64,000 nt of DNA, taken from positions 1 to 64,000 of the forward strand of contig NZ_JAOTPL010000015.1 in assembly GCF_025631005.1 (NCBI RefSeq). The letters are read 5' to 3'. The position numbers were made by a program, and so were the translations under genes. This DNA is from Haoranjiania flava. GTDB lineage: Bacteria; Bacteroidota; Bacteroidia; Chitinophagales; Chitinophagaceae. The notes below the pieces were generated by a model. The model did not search any database and was not told the DNA's origin. It saw only the letters and a program-made list of their open reading frames with translations. Positions 34,956-44,603 of this stretch are shown one piece after another. Position 1 is the stretch's first letter. Each line of letters starts with the position of its first letter.

Positions 34956-35087
34956 TGTTTATATAGAGGGGAGAAAATTACGAAGAAATAATAATAAGTC
35001 TTACATAAAGAGGTGTTTATGATTTGATCTATACAAAATAAGTTGAATCCTGAGCTTTGAAATACATTACATTCCGGCTGTTTTTCC

Positions 35088-35095
35088 TACATTTG
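35088..35095 (+). promoter_or_regulatory. -7 box just before mutS
   Basis: TACATTTG matches TAnnTTTG and ends 4 nt before the mutS ATG at 35100. This suggests a leaderless or very short leader transcript. No strict -33 TTTG is present. Confidence 0.45.
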
Positions 35096-35099
35096 CCCA

Positions 35100-37727
35100 A
35101 TGGCAAAAGCGTTTAAGGAAACCCCGTTGATGAAGCAGCACGCGGCTATTAAACAAAAATATCCGGATGCCATTTTACTGTTTCGGGTAGGCGATTTTTA
35201 CGAGACTTTTGGTGCGGATGCCATTAAAACCGCTCAGATACTGGGCATCACACTTACTAAAAGAAACAATGGCACAGCCGATGCAGAGCTGGCGGGCTTT
35301 CCTCATCATGCATTGGATACTTACCTGCATAAGCTGGTCAAAGCGGGCTACCGCGTGGCTGTCTGTGATCAGCTGGAAGACCCTAAAACAGCCAAGGGCA
35401 TTGTGAAGCGCGGTGTTACGGAGCTTGTTACGCCCGGTGTAGCTACCAGCGATAAACTGCTGGAGCACAACAGCAATAATTTTTTAGCAGCCATTCACTT
35501 TGATAATGGCAATTCAGGCATTGCACTGATGGATATTTCTACCGGTGAGTTCTTTGTGGCAGAGGGCAATACAGAATATACAGAAAAATTGTTGCAGACA
35601 CTAAAGCCTGCGGAAGTGATCTTCCAGCGCAGCTTCCAGAAACATTTTAAGGAATTATACGGCAATAAGTTTTATACCTACACACTGGAGTCATGGATTT
35701 TTGAAGCCGGTTATGCTACTGAAAGCCTGTTAAAACATTTCCAGACGCATTCCCTCAAAGGATTCGGGGTAGAGAATATGCCCTGTGCCATTGTGGCTGC
35801 GGGCGCTGTGCTCCATTACCTGAAAGATACCGAGCATCCCAACCTGCAACACATTACCAATATACAACGCATAGAGCAGGAAGAACATCTTTGGATGGAC
35901 AGGTTCACCGTACGCAACCTGGAAATATTGCATGCACCGAATGACGGCATCAACTTATTGAAAGTGCTGGACAATACATCCACACCTATGGGCGCCAGGC
36001 TACTGAAACGCTGGCTGATATTGCCTTTGAAAGATAAGGTCAAAATCAATGAACGGCTGGATGCTGTTGAGTTCCTGATACTGCACCACGACCTGCAATT
36101 GCAACTAAAACAACTGCTGCGGCAGGCAGGCGACCTGGAACGGCTGGTAAGTAAAATACCGCTGAAGAAAATTTCACCGCGTGAGGTGCTGCACCTGGCC
36201 AAAAGCCTGCAGGTAGCCTGCCAGATCAAAACCCTGGGCGAGCAGGTGGCAAACCCTTACCTGAAGCGGCTTACAGACGCCATTAACCCTTGTAAATATA
36301 TAGTAGATAAAATTCTTAGCGAGATAAAAAACGATCCGCCTGCACTGGCCATTAAAGGCAACATGGTGCAAAGCGGCGTGCATGAAGAGCTGGATGAGCT
36401 AAGAAAAATAGCTTCCGGCGGAAAGGAATACCTGATAGAGATACAGCAACGCGAAATACAACGTACCGGCATCAGCTCCCTGAAAATAGGATTTAATAAT
36501 GTATTCGGCTACTACCTCGAGGTGACTAATATACACAAAGATAAGGTGCCGGCAGGGTGGGTGCGCAAACAAACGCTGGCAAATGCTGAGCGCTACATTA
36601 CAAACGAACTGAAAGAATATGAAGAAAAAATTACCGGTGCAGAAGAGAAAATTCTTTCCATAGAGCTTGATATTTATGAACGACTGCTGAATGAATTACA
36701 GGATTACCTTGCGCCGATACAGGTAAACGGGAATGCGCTGGCAATCATGGATGTGCTGATTTGTTTTGCAGGCAATGCCAAACAATACAACTACACCAAA
36801 CCCAATATTCATGAGGGTTTGGCTTTGGAGATGCAGGATAGCCGCCACCCCGTGATTGAGCGCAACCTTGCGCCGGGTGAGAGCTACATTGCCAACAACA
36901 TCACTTTAGATCCTGACGATATACAGGTGATCATTCTTACCGGGCCAAACATGTCTGGCAAAAGCGCTTTGTTGCGGCAGATCGCGTTAATTACGCTTAT
37001 GGCGCATATCGGCAGCTTTGTGCCTGCCAAACAAGCCAACATTCCGCTGACAGATAAAATCTTTACACGAGTGGGCGCCAGTGATAATTTAAGCGGGGGA
37101 GAGAGTACTTTTATGGTGGAAATGAATGAAACTGCAAGTATTATCAACAACCTGTCGCAACGCAGCCTGGTGCTGTTAGACGAGATCGGTCGTGGCACTT
37201 CTACCTACGATGGCATCTCTATAGCGTGGAGTATTGTGGAATACCTGCATGCCTGCAAATCAAAGCCCAAGACACTGTTTGCTACCCACTATCATGAGCT
37301 GAATGACCTGGAAGAAAAATTGCCACGTGTAAAAAATTACCACATCACCAATAAAGAGATCAACGGTAAAATAATTTTCCTGCGCAAACTGGCCGCAGGC
37401 GGCAGCACACATAGCTTCGGTATACATGTAGCCAGAATGGCGGGCATGCCCATAGAACTCATACAACGCGCCAATGAGATACTGAAACAACTGGAGGACC
37501 TGCGTGTAACGGACAATGCGGAAACTGATCAGAAAAATCCGAGCGTAAAAAAACTGAAAGAAAACCTGAAAAACATAAGCACGCCGCAGGTGCAGTTGTC
37601 TATCTTCGATGCACAGACAGAAGTATTCGAAGAAATGCGCCATATGCTCAATGCCATAGACATCAACCGCCTTACACCGGTAGAAGCGCTGATGAAATTG
37701 AATGAAATTAAAGGCATGCTGAAATAA
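35100..37727 (+). CDS. mutS: DNA mismatch repair protein MutS
   Basis: An 875-residue mismatch-recognition ATPase. Domain I (about 10-120) has the F-x-E reading motif in LLFRVGDFYETF. The connector, lever and clamp domains follow. The ATPase (about 570-800) has Walker A in TGPNMSGKSALLRQ, LLDEIGRGTSTYDG as Walker B, and the conserved FATHYHEL. Full length with the usual dimerisation tail. It starts mismatch repair by binding mispairs and recruiting MutL. The PAP2 gene follows 11 nt later. Confidence 0.97.
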   Translation: MAKAFKETPLMKQHAAIKQKYPDAILLFRVGDFYETFGADAIKTAQILGITLTKRNNGTADAELAGFPHHALDTYLHKLVKAGYRVAVCDQLEDPKTAKGIVKRGVTELVTPGVATSDKLLEHNSNNFLAAIHFDNGNSGIALMDISTGEFFVAEGNTEYTEKLLQTLKPAEVIFQRSFQKHFKELYGNKFYTYTLESWIFEAGYATESLLKHFQTHSLKGFGVENMPCAIVAAGAVLHYLKDTEHPNLQHITNIQRIEQEEHLWMDRFTVRNLEILHAPNDGINLLKVLDNTSTPMGARLLKRWLILPLKDKVKINERLDAVEFLILHHDLQLQLKQLLRQAGDLERLVSKIPLKKISPREVLHLAKSLQVACQIKTLGEQVANPYLKRLTDAINPCKYIVDKILSEIKNDPPALAIKGNMVQSGVHEELDELRKIASGGKEYLIEIQQREIQRTGISSLKIGFNNVFGYYLEVTNIHKDKVPAGWVRKQTLANAERYITNELKEYEEKITGAEEKILSIELDIYERLLNELQDYLAPIQVNGNALAIMDVLICFAGNAKQYNYTKPNIHEGLALEMQDSRHPVIERNLAPGESYIANNITLDPDDIQVIILTGPNMSGKSALLRQIALITLMAHIGSFVPAKQANIPLTDKIFTRVGASDNLSGGESTFMVEMNETASIINNLSQRSLVLLDEIGRGTSTYDGISIAWSIVEYLHACKSKPKTLFATHYHELNDLEEKLPRVKNYHITNKEINGKIIFLRKLAAGGSTHSFGIHVARMAGMPIELIQRANEILKQLEDLRVTDNAETDQKNPSVKKLKENLKNISTPQVQLSIFDAQTEVFEEMRHMLNAIDINRLTPVEALMKLNEIKGMLK

Positions 37728-37738
37728 TATGTTTGCAA

Positions 37739-38407
37739 ATGAATTTTAATCCAAATCAAAGAAAATTATACCCGTTTCCCGATGTGCTCACGGCAGCAAA
37801 GCCATACTGGTGGCTGGTTACAGGCATGTGGCTGACTGGTTTTTGTATCTTATGTGTGCATGGTAGCTACCATTCATTTACTAAACTGGTACCGTTTAAC
37901 TCCGCGTTGCTGGATAATTTTTTTACTTATTTCACCCATGTGGGTGATGGTTTGTTTGCCATAGCATTGGCGCTCATTCTTTTTCTTTTAAAATACAGGA
38001 GAATAGCTTTTGCGATTGTCTTCAGCTTCCTGTTGTCGGGTTTGTTTGCGCAAATAGGCAAGAAATTAACCGTGGCTCCGAGGCCTTCGAAATACTTTAC
38101 AGATATTGTGCATCAGCCCGTGCATACCTTACCCGTAACCAACTGGGGCGATACCAGTTTTCCATCAGGGCATAGCGCCACTGCATTTGCTTTGCTGACT
38201 ATGTTGTTGCTGTTTTTCCCAAAAAGTAAATGGAACCTGCTCTGGATACTTCTGGCATTCCTGGCAGGCTACTCGCGTATGTATGTAGCTTCCCACTTCC
38301 TCGATGATGTACTGGCAGGCGCCTCCACAGGCGTTTTCAGTGCTTTTATCTGCTATATTATTTCCCTGAAAATATTTGCTGCAAAGCCCCGTTGGTTCCC
38401 AGGTTAA
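37739..38407 (+). CDS. PAP2-family membrane phosphatase
   Basis: About 222 residues with five to six membrane helices. All three motifs of the phosphatidic-acid-phosphatase superfamily are present: KKLTVAPRPSKYF, PSGHSATAF and SRMYVASHFLDD, holding the catalytic histidines. Substrates in this family include undecaprenyl diphosphate, phosphatidylglycerol phosphate and lipid A phosphates; the one used here is unknown. Start ATG 37739 is preferred to the in-frame TTG at 37733. It follows mutS by 11 nt, and its last 4 nt overlap the end of convergent queG. Confidence 0.9.
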   Translation: MNFNPNQRKLYPFPDVLTAAKPYWWLVTGMWLTGFCILCVHGSYHSFTKLVPFNSALLDNFFTYFTHVGDGLFAIALALILFLLKYRRIAFAIVFSFLLSGLFAQIGKKLTVAPRPSKYFTDIVHQPVHTLPVTNWGDTSFPSGHSATAFALLTMLLLFFPKSKWNLLWILLAFLAGYSRMYVASHFLDDVLAGASTGVFSAFICYIISLKIFAAKPRWFPG

Positions 38408-39330
38408 TCTCTCAAGAATTTCAGGTTGCGCATAATGCCTGCGAACTTGCTTCTTTTTAAAGGAGAGTGTTTGAATATTTTTCTGAAGGCATCCTCAGTC
38501 AATGCTTCCCAGTCTTTTTTAGTAAAGTCAATTATTTCAACCATGGGTGAGAAACTTTCTTCCTGGTGTGGTGAAGAGAACTTGTTCCACGGGCATACAT
38601 CATTACAGATATCGCAGCCAAACAGCCAGTTATCAAATTTGTTTTTGTAAGACGGTGGTATCGCCAGGTCTTTAAGCTCAATGGTAAAATAGCTGATGCA
38701 TTTGCGGGCGTCAACCACTTTGCCGGGCAAGATGGCCTCTGTAGGGCAGGCGTCAATGCATTTGGTGCAAGTGCCGCAAAAATCTTTGGCAAGCGGCGTA
38801 TCATATTCCAGTTCCAGGTCTATGATCAGTGTGGCAATAAAATAAAACGAGCCTGCAGATTTATTGATCATCATGGCATTTTTCCCGATCCAGCCGAGGC
38901 CGCTTTTGTTGGCCCAGGCACGTTCAAGCACGGGCGCACTGTCTACAAAGCCGCGTCCCTGTACATCTCCGGCAAACAACCTGATCTGCTCCAGGAAAAT
39001 CGTCAGGTCGCCCCTGATTATTTCATGATAATCTTTGCCATAGGCGTACTTGGAGATTTTCGGCGCCTCATGTTGCTGTGTGGCCGATGGATAATAGTTT
39101 TTAAGCAAAGTGACCACTGACTTGGCGCCGGGCACCAGCAGCGTAGGGTCTCTACGCAGGTCAAAGTAGCGCTCCATGTACTGCATGGAAGCATGCATGC
39201 CCTGGCTCAGCCACTTTTCCAGCCTGCGCGCTTCCTCATCCAGCTTTTCGGCCCTGGCAATTCCGCAAAAATCGAAACCGCAGGCTTTAGCCAGTTGCTT
39301 TACTTTGTATGTTTTTTCTGAAATATCCAA
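38404..39330 (-). CDS. queG: Epoxyqueuosine reductase QueG
   Basis: A 308-residue cobalamin- and Fe-S-dependent enzyme for the last step of queuosine synthesis in tRNA. The two [4Fe-4S] motifs are CGTCTKCIDACP (about 184-195) and CDICNDVCPWN (about 240-250). The N-terminal part holds the cobalamin-binding region. The only plausible start in frame is the TTG at 39330, as no ATG occurs before an upstream stop; a -7 box (TATTTTTG on the minus strand, 39344-39351) lies 14 nt upstream of it, which supports this start. Length is typical. Confidence 0.93.
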   Translation of the reverse strand: MDISEKTYKVKQLAKACGFDFCGIARAEKLDEEARRLEKWLSQGMHASMQYMERYFDLRRDPTLLVPGAKSVVTLLKNYYPSATQQHEAPKISKYAYGKDYHEIIRGDLTIFLEQIRLFAGDVQGRGFVDSAPVLERAWANKSGLGWIGKNAMMINKSAGSFYFIATLIIDLELEYDTPLAKDFCGTCTKCIDACPTEAILPGKVVDARKCISYFTIELKDLAIPPSYKNKFDNWLFGCDICNDVCPWNKFSSPHQEESFSPMVEIIDFTKKDWEALTEDAFRKIFKHSPLKRSKFAGIMRNLKFLRD

Positions 39331-39343
39331 GCCTTGGTTTTTG

Positions 39344-39351
39344 CAAAAATA
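39344..39351 (-). promoter_or_regulatory. -7 box of queG
   Basis: CAAAAATA on the + strand is TATTTTTG on the coding strand. It ends 13 nt before the TTG start codon. Confidence 0.45.
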
Positions 39352-39474
39352 TCTATAAGCTTTTATTATTCCTTACTTTTGTTAAGGGCGGCGCTGTAAA
39401 GATCATTTGTGTGCTGCGATTTAAAATACTCGGATATGTATTGGCCGAATGGCCTTGGACTAAAAAATACGCTT

Positions 39475-39849
39475 ATGAAGCATCTCCTACCGCTATTGTT
39501 TTTATTGCTGTTTTCTTGTAGCGATAATGAATTTCCCAAAGCAGAGAATGCCTTGGATGCCGCGCGCGAATTCCTGGATGGTACGCTGAAAGGCAATTTC
39601 AGGAAGTCGGCTGCTTACCTGCCCCAGGATGATAAGCATAAGGACGCATTGGAAAGCATCAAACAAAAATATTACAGTTACAACGACCAACAGCGCCAGG
39701 ATTATCGTGCTGCCAGCCTCATCATACTTAAGGAAAGACCTGTTGCCGAAAATGAATCGGTGATCTATTATAAAAATTCTTTCGATGGGACGGCAGATAG
39801 CCTCAAAGTACGGAATACGCAGGGCACATGGTTGGTAGATCTGGAATGA
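39475..39849 (+). CDS. Small DUF4878-like lipoprotein
   Basis: About 124 residues beginning MKHLLPLLFLLLFSCSD, a clear lipoprotein signal with a lipobox Cys at 15. The mature part (AENALDAAREFLDGTLKGNFRKSAAYL) resembles DUF4878-type domains, which have an NTF2-like fold. It may be exposed to the periplasm. No function can be named. The start at 39475 is chosen because an upstream in-frame ATG would put 22 residues ahead of the signal peptide. Confidence 0.7.
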   Translation: MKHLLPLLFLLLFSCSDNEFPKAENALDAAREFLDGTLKGNFRKSAAYLPQDDKHKDALESIKQKYYSYNDQQRQDYRAASLIILKERPVAENESVIYYKNSFDGTADSLKVRNTQGTWLVDLE

Positions 39850-39898
39850 TTGTACAGGCCATTGGCTTATCCCTGCTATTTATGATTTGCAAATGTGA

Positions 39899-40102
39899 AG
39901 AGCAGGGGCAATTGGACAAGCTATATCATTCATCTTGCCAGGGAATCTCAAAACCTGGTTAACAGTTACAGGCATAATTGAGCCTGATATTGGAAGCTTA
40001 GGGATTAATCCAGATATATTAATAGAACCAACAAGTAATGGTATTGCTGCAAATGAAGATGAACTATTAAATGCAGCAATAAATACTTTAAATAAATAGC
40101 CC
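39899..40102 (+). pseudogene. C-terminal remnant of an S41-family (tail-specific) peptidase
   Basis: An open frame of 67 codons with no start codon in context, preceded by an in-frame stop at 39896. It encodes GAIGQAISFILPGNLKTW, TGIIEPDIGSLGINPDILIE and a tail ANEDELLNAAINTLNK, which together resemble the C-terminal end of S41 peptidases (substrate-segment, G-x-EPDI, D-x-L-x2-AI). The rest of such a gene is absent, so it appears to be a gene fragment left by deletion or insertion. Confidence 0.55.
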
Positions 40103-40113
40103 GCCCTGCTATT

Positions 40114-40345
40114 CGAAATTTGCAATTTCGAATAACTCCTTTTTCTCAAATTAAATATACTAAACAATACAATATTATACGAATTGGAAAAATATACATT
40201 TATCATTCAGAAACATCAATGCTATTTTACATCTGAAATGTAGCATTAGATATCAGAGATTTGAAATCTCCCGATATGGCTTCATGATTGTAAATCACGA
40301 AGAGCGGGGATTCACCGGTAATTTAGTAAAATCCAGGAATTCAGA
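40114..40345. repeat. Cluster of short palindromes
   Basis: ATTCGAAATT-TGC-AATTTCGAAT (40114-40136, 10 bp stem), GAGATTT-G-AAATCTC (about 40257-40271), and GATTGTAAATC (about 40287-40297), followed by several GGATT/AATCC pieces. They share AAATC/GATTT cores and look like remnants of a dispersed palindromic repeat, unrelated to the CATGGAATA family. Confidence 0.5.
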
Positions 40346-40374
40346 TTTAAGGGATTTTACCCAAGACGGCACTT

Positions 40375-40413
40375 AAAAATAAAAAGGCTGCGCAAACGGC
40401 AGCCTTTAAAAAA
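40375..40413. terminator. gyrB terminator
   Basis: AAGGCTGC (40384-40391) pairs with GCAGCCTT (40399-40406). T-rich tracts follow on both strands; its place 13 nt after the gyrB stop makes gyrB its main user. Confidence 0.8.
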
Positions 40414-40425
40414 TATAGGATGTTA

Positions 40426-42408
40426 TTACACATCTATTTTTGCATATTTGGCGTTCTTTTCTATAAACTCCCTGCGCGGAGGCACTTCGTCGCCCATCAG
40501 CATGCTGAACACCCTGTCGGCCTCTGCAGCGCTTTCTATGGTCACTTTTTTTAGTGTGCGTGTATTTGGGTCCATAGTTGTTTCCCAAAGCTGTTCTGCG
40601 TTCATTTCGCCCAGACCTTTGTACCGTTGTGTGTTTACGGAACTGTCGTTGCCACCCCCGAGTTTAGCAATCAGCTCTTTTCGCTGTGCTTCGTTGTAAG
40701 CATATTCCTGTTCTTTTCCTTTCTTCAATAAATAAAGGGGAGGCTGGGCAATATATACATACCCGTTTTCAACCAGCTCTTTCATATAGCGGAATACAAA
40801 GGTAAGTATCAGCGTGGCAATGTGGCTTCCGTCCACATCGGCATCGGTCATAATAATGAGCTTGTGGTAGCGTAGCTTTGAGAGGTTCAGCGCCTTAGGG
40901 TCTTCGGGTGTACCGATAGTTACACCCATGGCGGTGAAAATATTTCTTATCTCTTCGTTCTCATAGATCTTGTGTTCCATAGCTTTCTCCACGTTCAGGA
41001 TCTTACCCCTCAATGGCAGTATAGCCTGGTAAGTCCTGTCCCTGCCTTGCTTGGCAGTGCCTCCCGCGGAGTCTCCTTCCACCAGGTACAGTTCACATTT
41101 TTCGGCGTCGCGTTCACTGCAATCTGCAAGCTTGCCGGGCAGGCCGCTGCCGCTCAGAACGGATTTGCGCTGTACCATATCACGTGCTTTGCGCGCGGCC
41201 ACGCGGGCCTGTGCCGCAAGCACAATTTTTTGTATGATGTTCTTGGCTTCCTTGGGATTTTCCTCCAGGAAAGATTCTAAGGACCGGGATACGGTTGTCT
41301 GAACTACGCCGCTGACCTCGCTGTTGCCCAGCTTGGTTTTTGTCTGCCCTTCGAACTGCGGCTCAGGCACCTTTACAGAAATGATGGCGCTGAGGCCTTC
41401 ACGGAAATCATCGCCTTCTACCTGTACTTTAGCTTTTTCAAACAGCCCGTTCTTATCGCCGTAGCTTTTAAAGACCCTGGTAAGCGCCTGCCTGAAACCG
41501 GTGACATGCGTACCGCCTTCAATGGTATTGATGTTGTTGACATACGAAAAAATGTGTTCTTTAAAATCATTGTTGTAGGTGAGCGCCACTTCTATAGAGG
41601 TGTTGGTAGCTGCATCCAGCCCTTCAACAAAAAGGGTATTTGGAATAATAGGAGTGCGTTTGGCATGGCTGTCGAGCATTTCCAGGAAATCCACGATGCC
41701 ACCTTCGCTGAAAAATATCTGCTCGTAGGGGCTGTTGGTTTCTTCATCTATTTCCCTGAGATCTTTGAACTGTATGGTAATGCCACGGTTAAGGTAAGCG
41801 AGTTCTCTTAAGCGTGCTTCCAGGATATCTTTCTGGTAAAGCGTTGTCTGGAAAATTGTATCGTCGGGCCAGAAGCGTACGGTGGTGCCTGTTTCGTTTG
41901 ATACGCCTATTTCACGTACCTCAAATTCGGGTATGCCTTTGTGGTACGTCTGTTCAAATATTTTTCCTTCTCGCTGTACTTTTACATTCAGGGTGGAGCT
42001 CAGTGCGTTTACACAGCTCACACCTACGCCGTGCAGGCCGCCCGAAACTTTGTAGGAATCCTTATCAAACTTACCGCCGGCGTGCAATACGGTCATCACC
42101 ACTTCCAATGCGCTTTTCTGCATTTTACTGTTGATCTCTGTAGGGATGCCTCGGCCGTCGTCTTTTACCGTAATAGAATTATCTTCATGAATGGTAACGC
42201 CGATGTGCTTACAGTAGCCTGCCAGTGCTTCGTCAATAGAATTGTCAACCACCTCGTAAACCAAATGATGTAAACCTTTTTCGCCGATATCGCCGATGTA
42301 CATTGCAGGGCGTTTCCTCACAGCTTCCAGTCCTTCTAAAACCTGTATACTATCTGCACCATATGACGGGTTTGAAGCGCCATTTTGATTGTTATTTTCC
42401 TGAATCAT
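40426..42408 (-). CDS. gyrB: DNA gyrase subunit B
   Basis: A 660-residue ATPase subunit of gyrase. The GHKL ATPase domain (about 1-225) has VDNSIDEALAGYC, DDGRGIP and GGLHGVGVSCVNALS. The transducer follows, then the Toprim domain (about 440-555) with LVEGDSAGGTAKQGRDR, DADVDGSHI and a C-terminal GyrB tail with RYKGLGEMNAEQLW. Length is typical of the short Bacteroidota type. It introduces negative supercoils together with GyrA, which is not in the window. It diverges from dnaB across a candidate origin region. A -7 box (TATATTTG on the minus strand, 42450-42457) lies upstream. Confidence 0.96.
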   Translation of the reverse strand: MIQENNNQNGASNPSYGADSIQVLEGLEAVRKRPAMYIGDIGEKGLHHLVYEVVDNSIDEALAGYCKHIGVTIHEDNSITVKDDGRGIPTEINSKMQKSALEVVMTVLHAGGKFDKDSYKVSGGLHGVGVSCVNALSSTLNVKVQREGKIFEQTYHKGIPEFEVREIGVSNETGTTVRFWPDDTIFQTTLYQKDILEARLRELAYLNRGITIQFKDLREIDEETNSPYEQIFFSEGGIVDFLEMLDSHAKRTPIIPNTLFVEGLDAATNTSIEVALTYNNDFKEHIFSYVNNINTIEGGTHVTGFRQALTRVFKSYGDKNGLFEKAKVQVEGDDFREGLSAIISVKVPEPQFEGQTKTKLGNSEVSGVVQTTVSRSLESFLEENPKEAKNIIQKIVLAAQARVAARKARDMVQRKSVLSGSGLPGKLADCSERDAEKCELYLVEGDSAGGTAKQGRDRTYQAILPLRGKILNVEKAMEHKIYENEEIRNIFTAMGVTIGTPEDPKALNLSKLRYHKLIIMTDADVDGSHIATLILTFVFRYMKELVENGYVYIAQPPLYLLKKGKEQEYAYNEAQRKELIAKLGGGNDSSVNTQRYKGLGEMNAEQLWETTMDPNTRTLKKVTIESAAEADRVFSMLMGDEVPPRREFIEKNAKYAKIDV

Positions 42409-42764
42409 ATAAATTTAAAAAACTACTTTTTATTTGTTTTTATAAGCTACAAATATACAAAAATTAAATCAGCTTTAGTGCTAAAAATAAGGTTCTGCAG
42501 CTACTGCAATCATTGGAAGTACCGGTAAAAGCGGGGAGATAAATCATGCGGATTTTCTTTAGTTTTTTATCCCAAAATGATCAAAAAGTATGGTGCATTA
42601 ATTTAACATTTGCCCCTAAATCTAATAAACATCAGTGATACAGGGGTTTATAAAGGCTGCAACATGATCCTGAAAATTGCTATAAAAAATACGAATAAAA
42701 CCGGCAATGAACTTCTTTTTTAATAAAGAAAATTTATTCACTTAATTTTGCTGCAGGGACCTTA
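42409..42764. other. Gene-free stretch upstream of gyrB
   Basis: AT-rich sequence without a reading frame. It contains the gyrB -7 box (42450-42457) and a loose CCCCT/AGGGG inverted pair near 42620-42650. Nothing else was recognised; it may be part of the origin region described at 42765-42885. Confidence 0.5.
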
Positions 42765-42885
42765 ATAAACTGTGGAAAACGAAAAATCTGGTGTATAACC
42801 GCGATTTTGCTGTGGATAAGCATTGTATTGTTGTGGATGAGATGTTATTTAAAAAAGCATAAAATAATAAAATTTTTATGCGTTC
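42765..42885 (+). other. oriC: Candidate replication origin: three DnaA-box-like sequences and an AT-rich palindrome
   Basis: TGTGGAAAA (42771-42779), TGTGGATAA (42811-42819, the exact complement of the DnaA box TTATCCACA) and TGTGGATGA (42832-42840) are all in the same orientation within 70 nt. A very AT-rich stretch follows, with GCATAAAA/TTTTATGC arms (42857-42881), a possible unwinding element. The region lies between divergent gyrB and dnaB. dnaA itself is not in the window, and no GC-skew calculation was made. Confidence 0.5.
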
Positions 42886-42985
42886 TTTTGAAAAAAGTAG
42901 ACTTATATTCGCCGTCCCGATAAACTTTTTTTACGGCAGTTGAGAAAGAGGCGTATGGCCGGGTTTAAAAAATTGAAATGTTAAA

Positions 42986-44533
42986 ATGAGTAGTAACCTA
43001 CCAAATATAAAGAAAGAAGGAATATTACCAAGAAGAAAGCAGAGTGTAGACCTGAACTCCATGATGTACGGCAAAGTACCTCCCCAGGCAAAAGAACTGG
43101 AAGAGGCCATCCTGGGCGCCATCATGCTGGAAAAAGGCGCTTTCGATGTGGTAGTGGAAGTGATTAAAAAACCGGAATGTTTTTACATAGAGGCGCACCA
43201 GAAAATATTTGCAGCCTGCATGGCGCTTGCCGATAAGAACTCGCCTTTAGACATACTTACGGTAGTACAGGAGCTGAGGCTTCGAGGTGAACTCGACCTG
43301 GTAGGTGGCGCATTTTACGTATCTAAGCTCACCAACATTGTAGCTTCTACCGCTAATACCGAGGCGCATGCCAAAATAGTTCTACAGAAATACGTGCAGC
43401 GTGAACTGATCAGGATGAGCGGCGATGTGATTTCCGATGCCTTTGAGGATACAACCGATGTATTTGAATTACTGGACGATGCAGAGCAGAAACTGTTCAA
43501 CATCACCAACAACTACCTCCGCAGCGATTATGACGATATCGTAGGCGCTATGACCAGCTCTATGGAGCGCATTGATAAGCTGAGGTTGCAAAAGGAAGAA
43601 ATCTCCGGTGTGCCCAGCGGCTTCACAGCATTAGACCAGTTGACGTACGGATGGCAGCCAAGCGATCTCATTATCCTGGCGGCGCGTCCTGCTGTGGGTA
43701 AAACGGCGTTTGCGCTGAACCTTATACGCAATGCGGCTTTGCATCCGACCAAACCAACACCGGTGGCGTTCTTCTCACTGGAGATGAGTTCTTCGCAGTT
43801 GGTAAACCGTATACTTTCTGCGGAAAGTGGTATTCTCTTAGAGAAAATTTCCCGCGGCCGTATGGAAGAATATGAATACCAGCAGCTACAGCGGGCAGGC
43901 ATCAGGAGGCTGGAAAATTCTAAAATATTTATTGACGATACGGCAGCGCTGAACATTTTTGAGCTGAGAGCCAAAGCAAGAAGGCTGGTAAGCAAAGAGG
44001 GTGTAGGGTTGATTGTAATAGATTACCTCCAACTGATGACGGGCAACAAGGAAAGGAACGGCAACAGGGAACAGGAAATAAGCAGCATCTCCCGAAACCT
44101 GAAAGTATTGGCGAAAGAGCTGAACATACCCATCATTGCGCTGAGCCAGTTGAGCCGTGCCGTAGAATCCAGGAGAGAGAGCAATAAGGTGCCGCAACTG
44201 AGTGACCTGCGTGAGTCCGGAGCCATTGAGCAGGATGCCGATATGGTAATGTTTATCTACCGTCCGGAATACCACGATATTGAAAACAACGAATTCGGCG
44301 AAAGTACCAAGGGGCTTACCGAGATCAAAATAGCCAAGCACCGCAACGGGTCATTAGGCGATGTAAAACTGATCGCTCACCTGGAGATACAGAAATTTGA
44401 GGAATACTCCACAGACAACACATTCAGGAAATTCCGCAATATCAACACCGGAGATGGTAGTACGTATACGCAATTGCCCAGCAAGATGAACGATAATTAC
44501 GATGATTCGGGCTTTGACGATGCTCCTTTCTAA
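42986..44533 (+). CDS. dnaB: Replicative DNA helicase DnaB
   Basis: A 515-residue hexameric helicase. The N-terminal DnaB domain (about 25-135, PPQAKELEEAILGAIML) interacts with primase and loader. The RecA-like motor (about 200-480) has Walker A in ILAARPAVGKTAFALN, Walker B in LIVIDYLQLM, and the LSQLSRAVESR arginine-rich segment. Ends in a short acidic tail (DDSGFDDAPF), which is extra relative to classical DnaB. It unwinds DNA at replication forks. Promoter side faces the candidate origin. Confidence 0.96.
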   Translation: MSSNLPNIKKEGILPRRKQSVDLNSMMYGKVPPQAKELEEAILGAIMLEKGAFDVVVEVIKKPECFYIEAHQKIFAACMALADKNSPLDILTVVQELRLRGELDLVGGAFYVSKLTNIVASTANTEAHAKIVLQKYVQRELIRMSGDVISDAFEDTTDVFELLDDAEQKLFNITNNYLRSDYDDIVGAMTSSMERIDKLRLQKEEISGVPSGFTALDQLTYGWQPSDLIILAARPAVGKTAFALNLIRNAALHPTKPTPVAFFSLEMSSSQLVNRILSAESGILLEKISRGRMEEYEYQQLQRAGIRRLENSKIFIDDTAALNIFELRAKARRLVSKEGVGLIVIDYLQLMTGNKERNGNREQEISSISRNLKVLAKELNIPIIALSQLSRAVESRRESNKVPQLSDLRESGAIEQDADMVMFIYRPEYHDIENNEFGESTKGLTEIKIAKHRNGSLGDVKLIAHLEIQKFEEYSTDNTFRKFRNINTGDGSTYTQLPSKMNDNYDDSGFDDAPF

Positions 44534-44603
44534 AAAATTTTATTACAGTTTTTAAAACTTAATTATCTTAGGGAAATATTAATCTTAAAACCGGTATTTC
44601 TTT

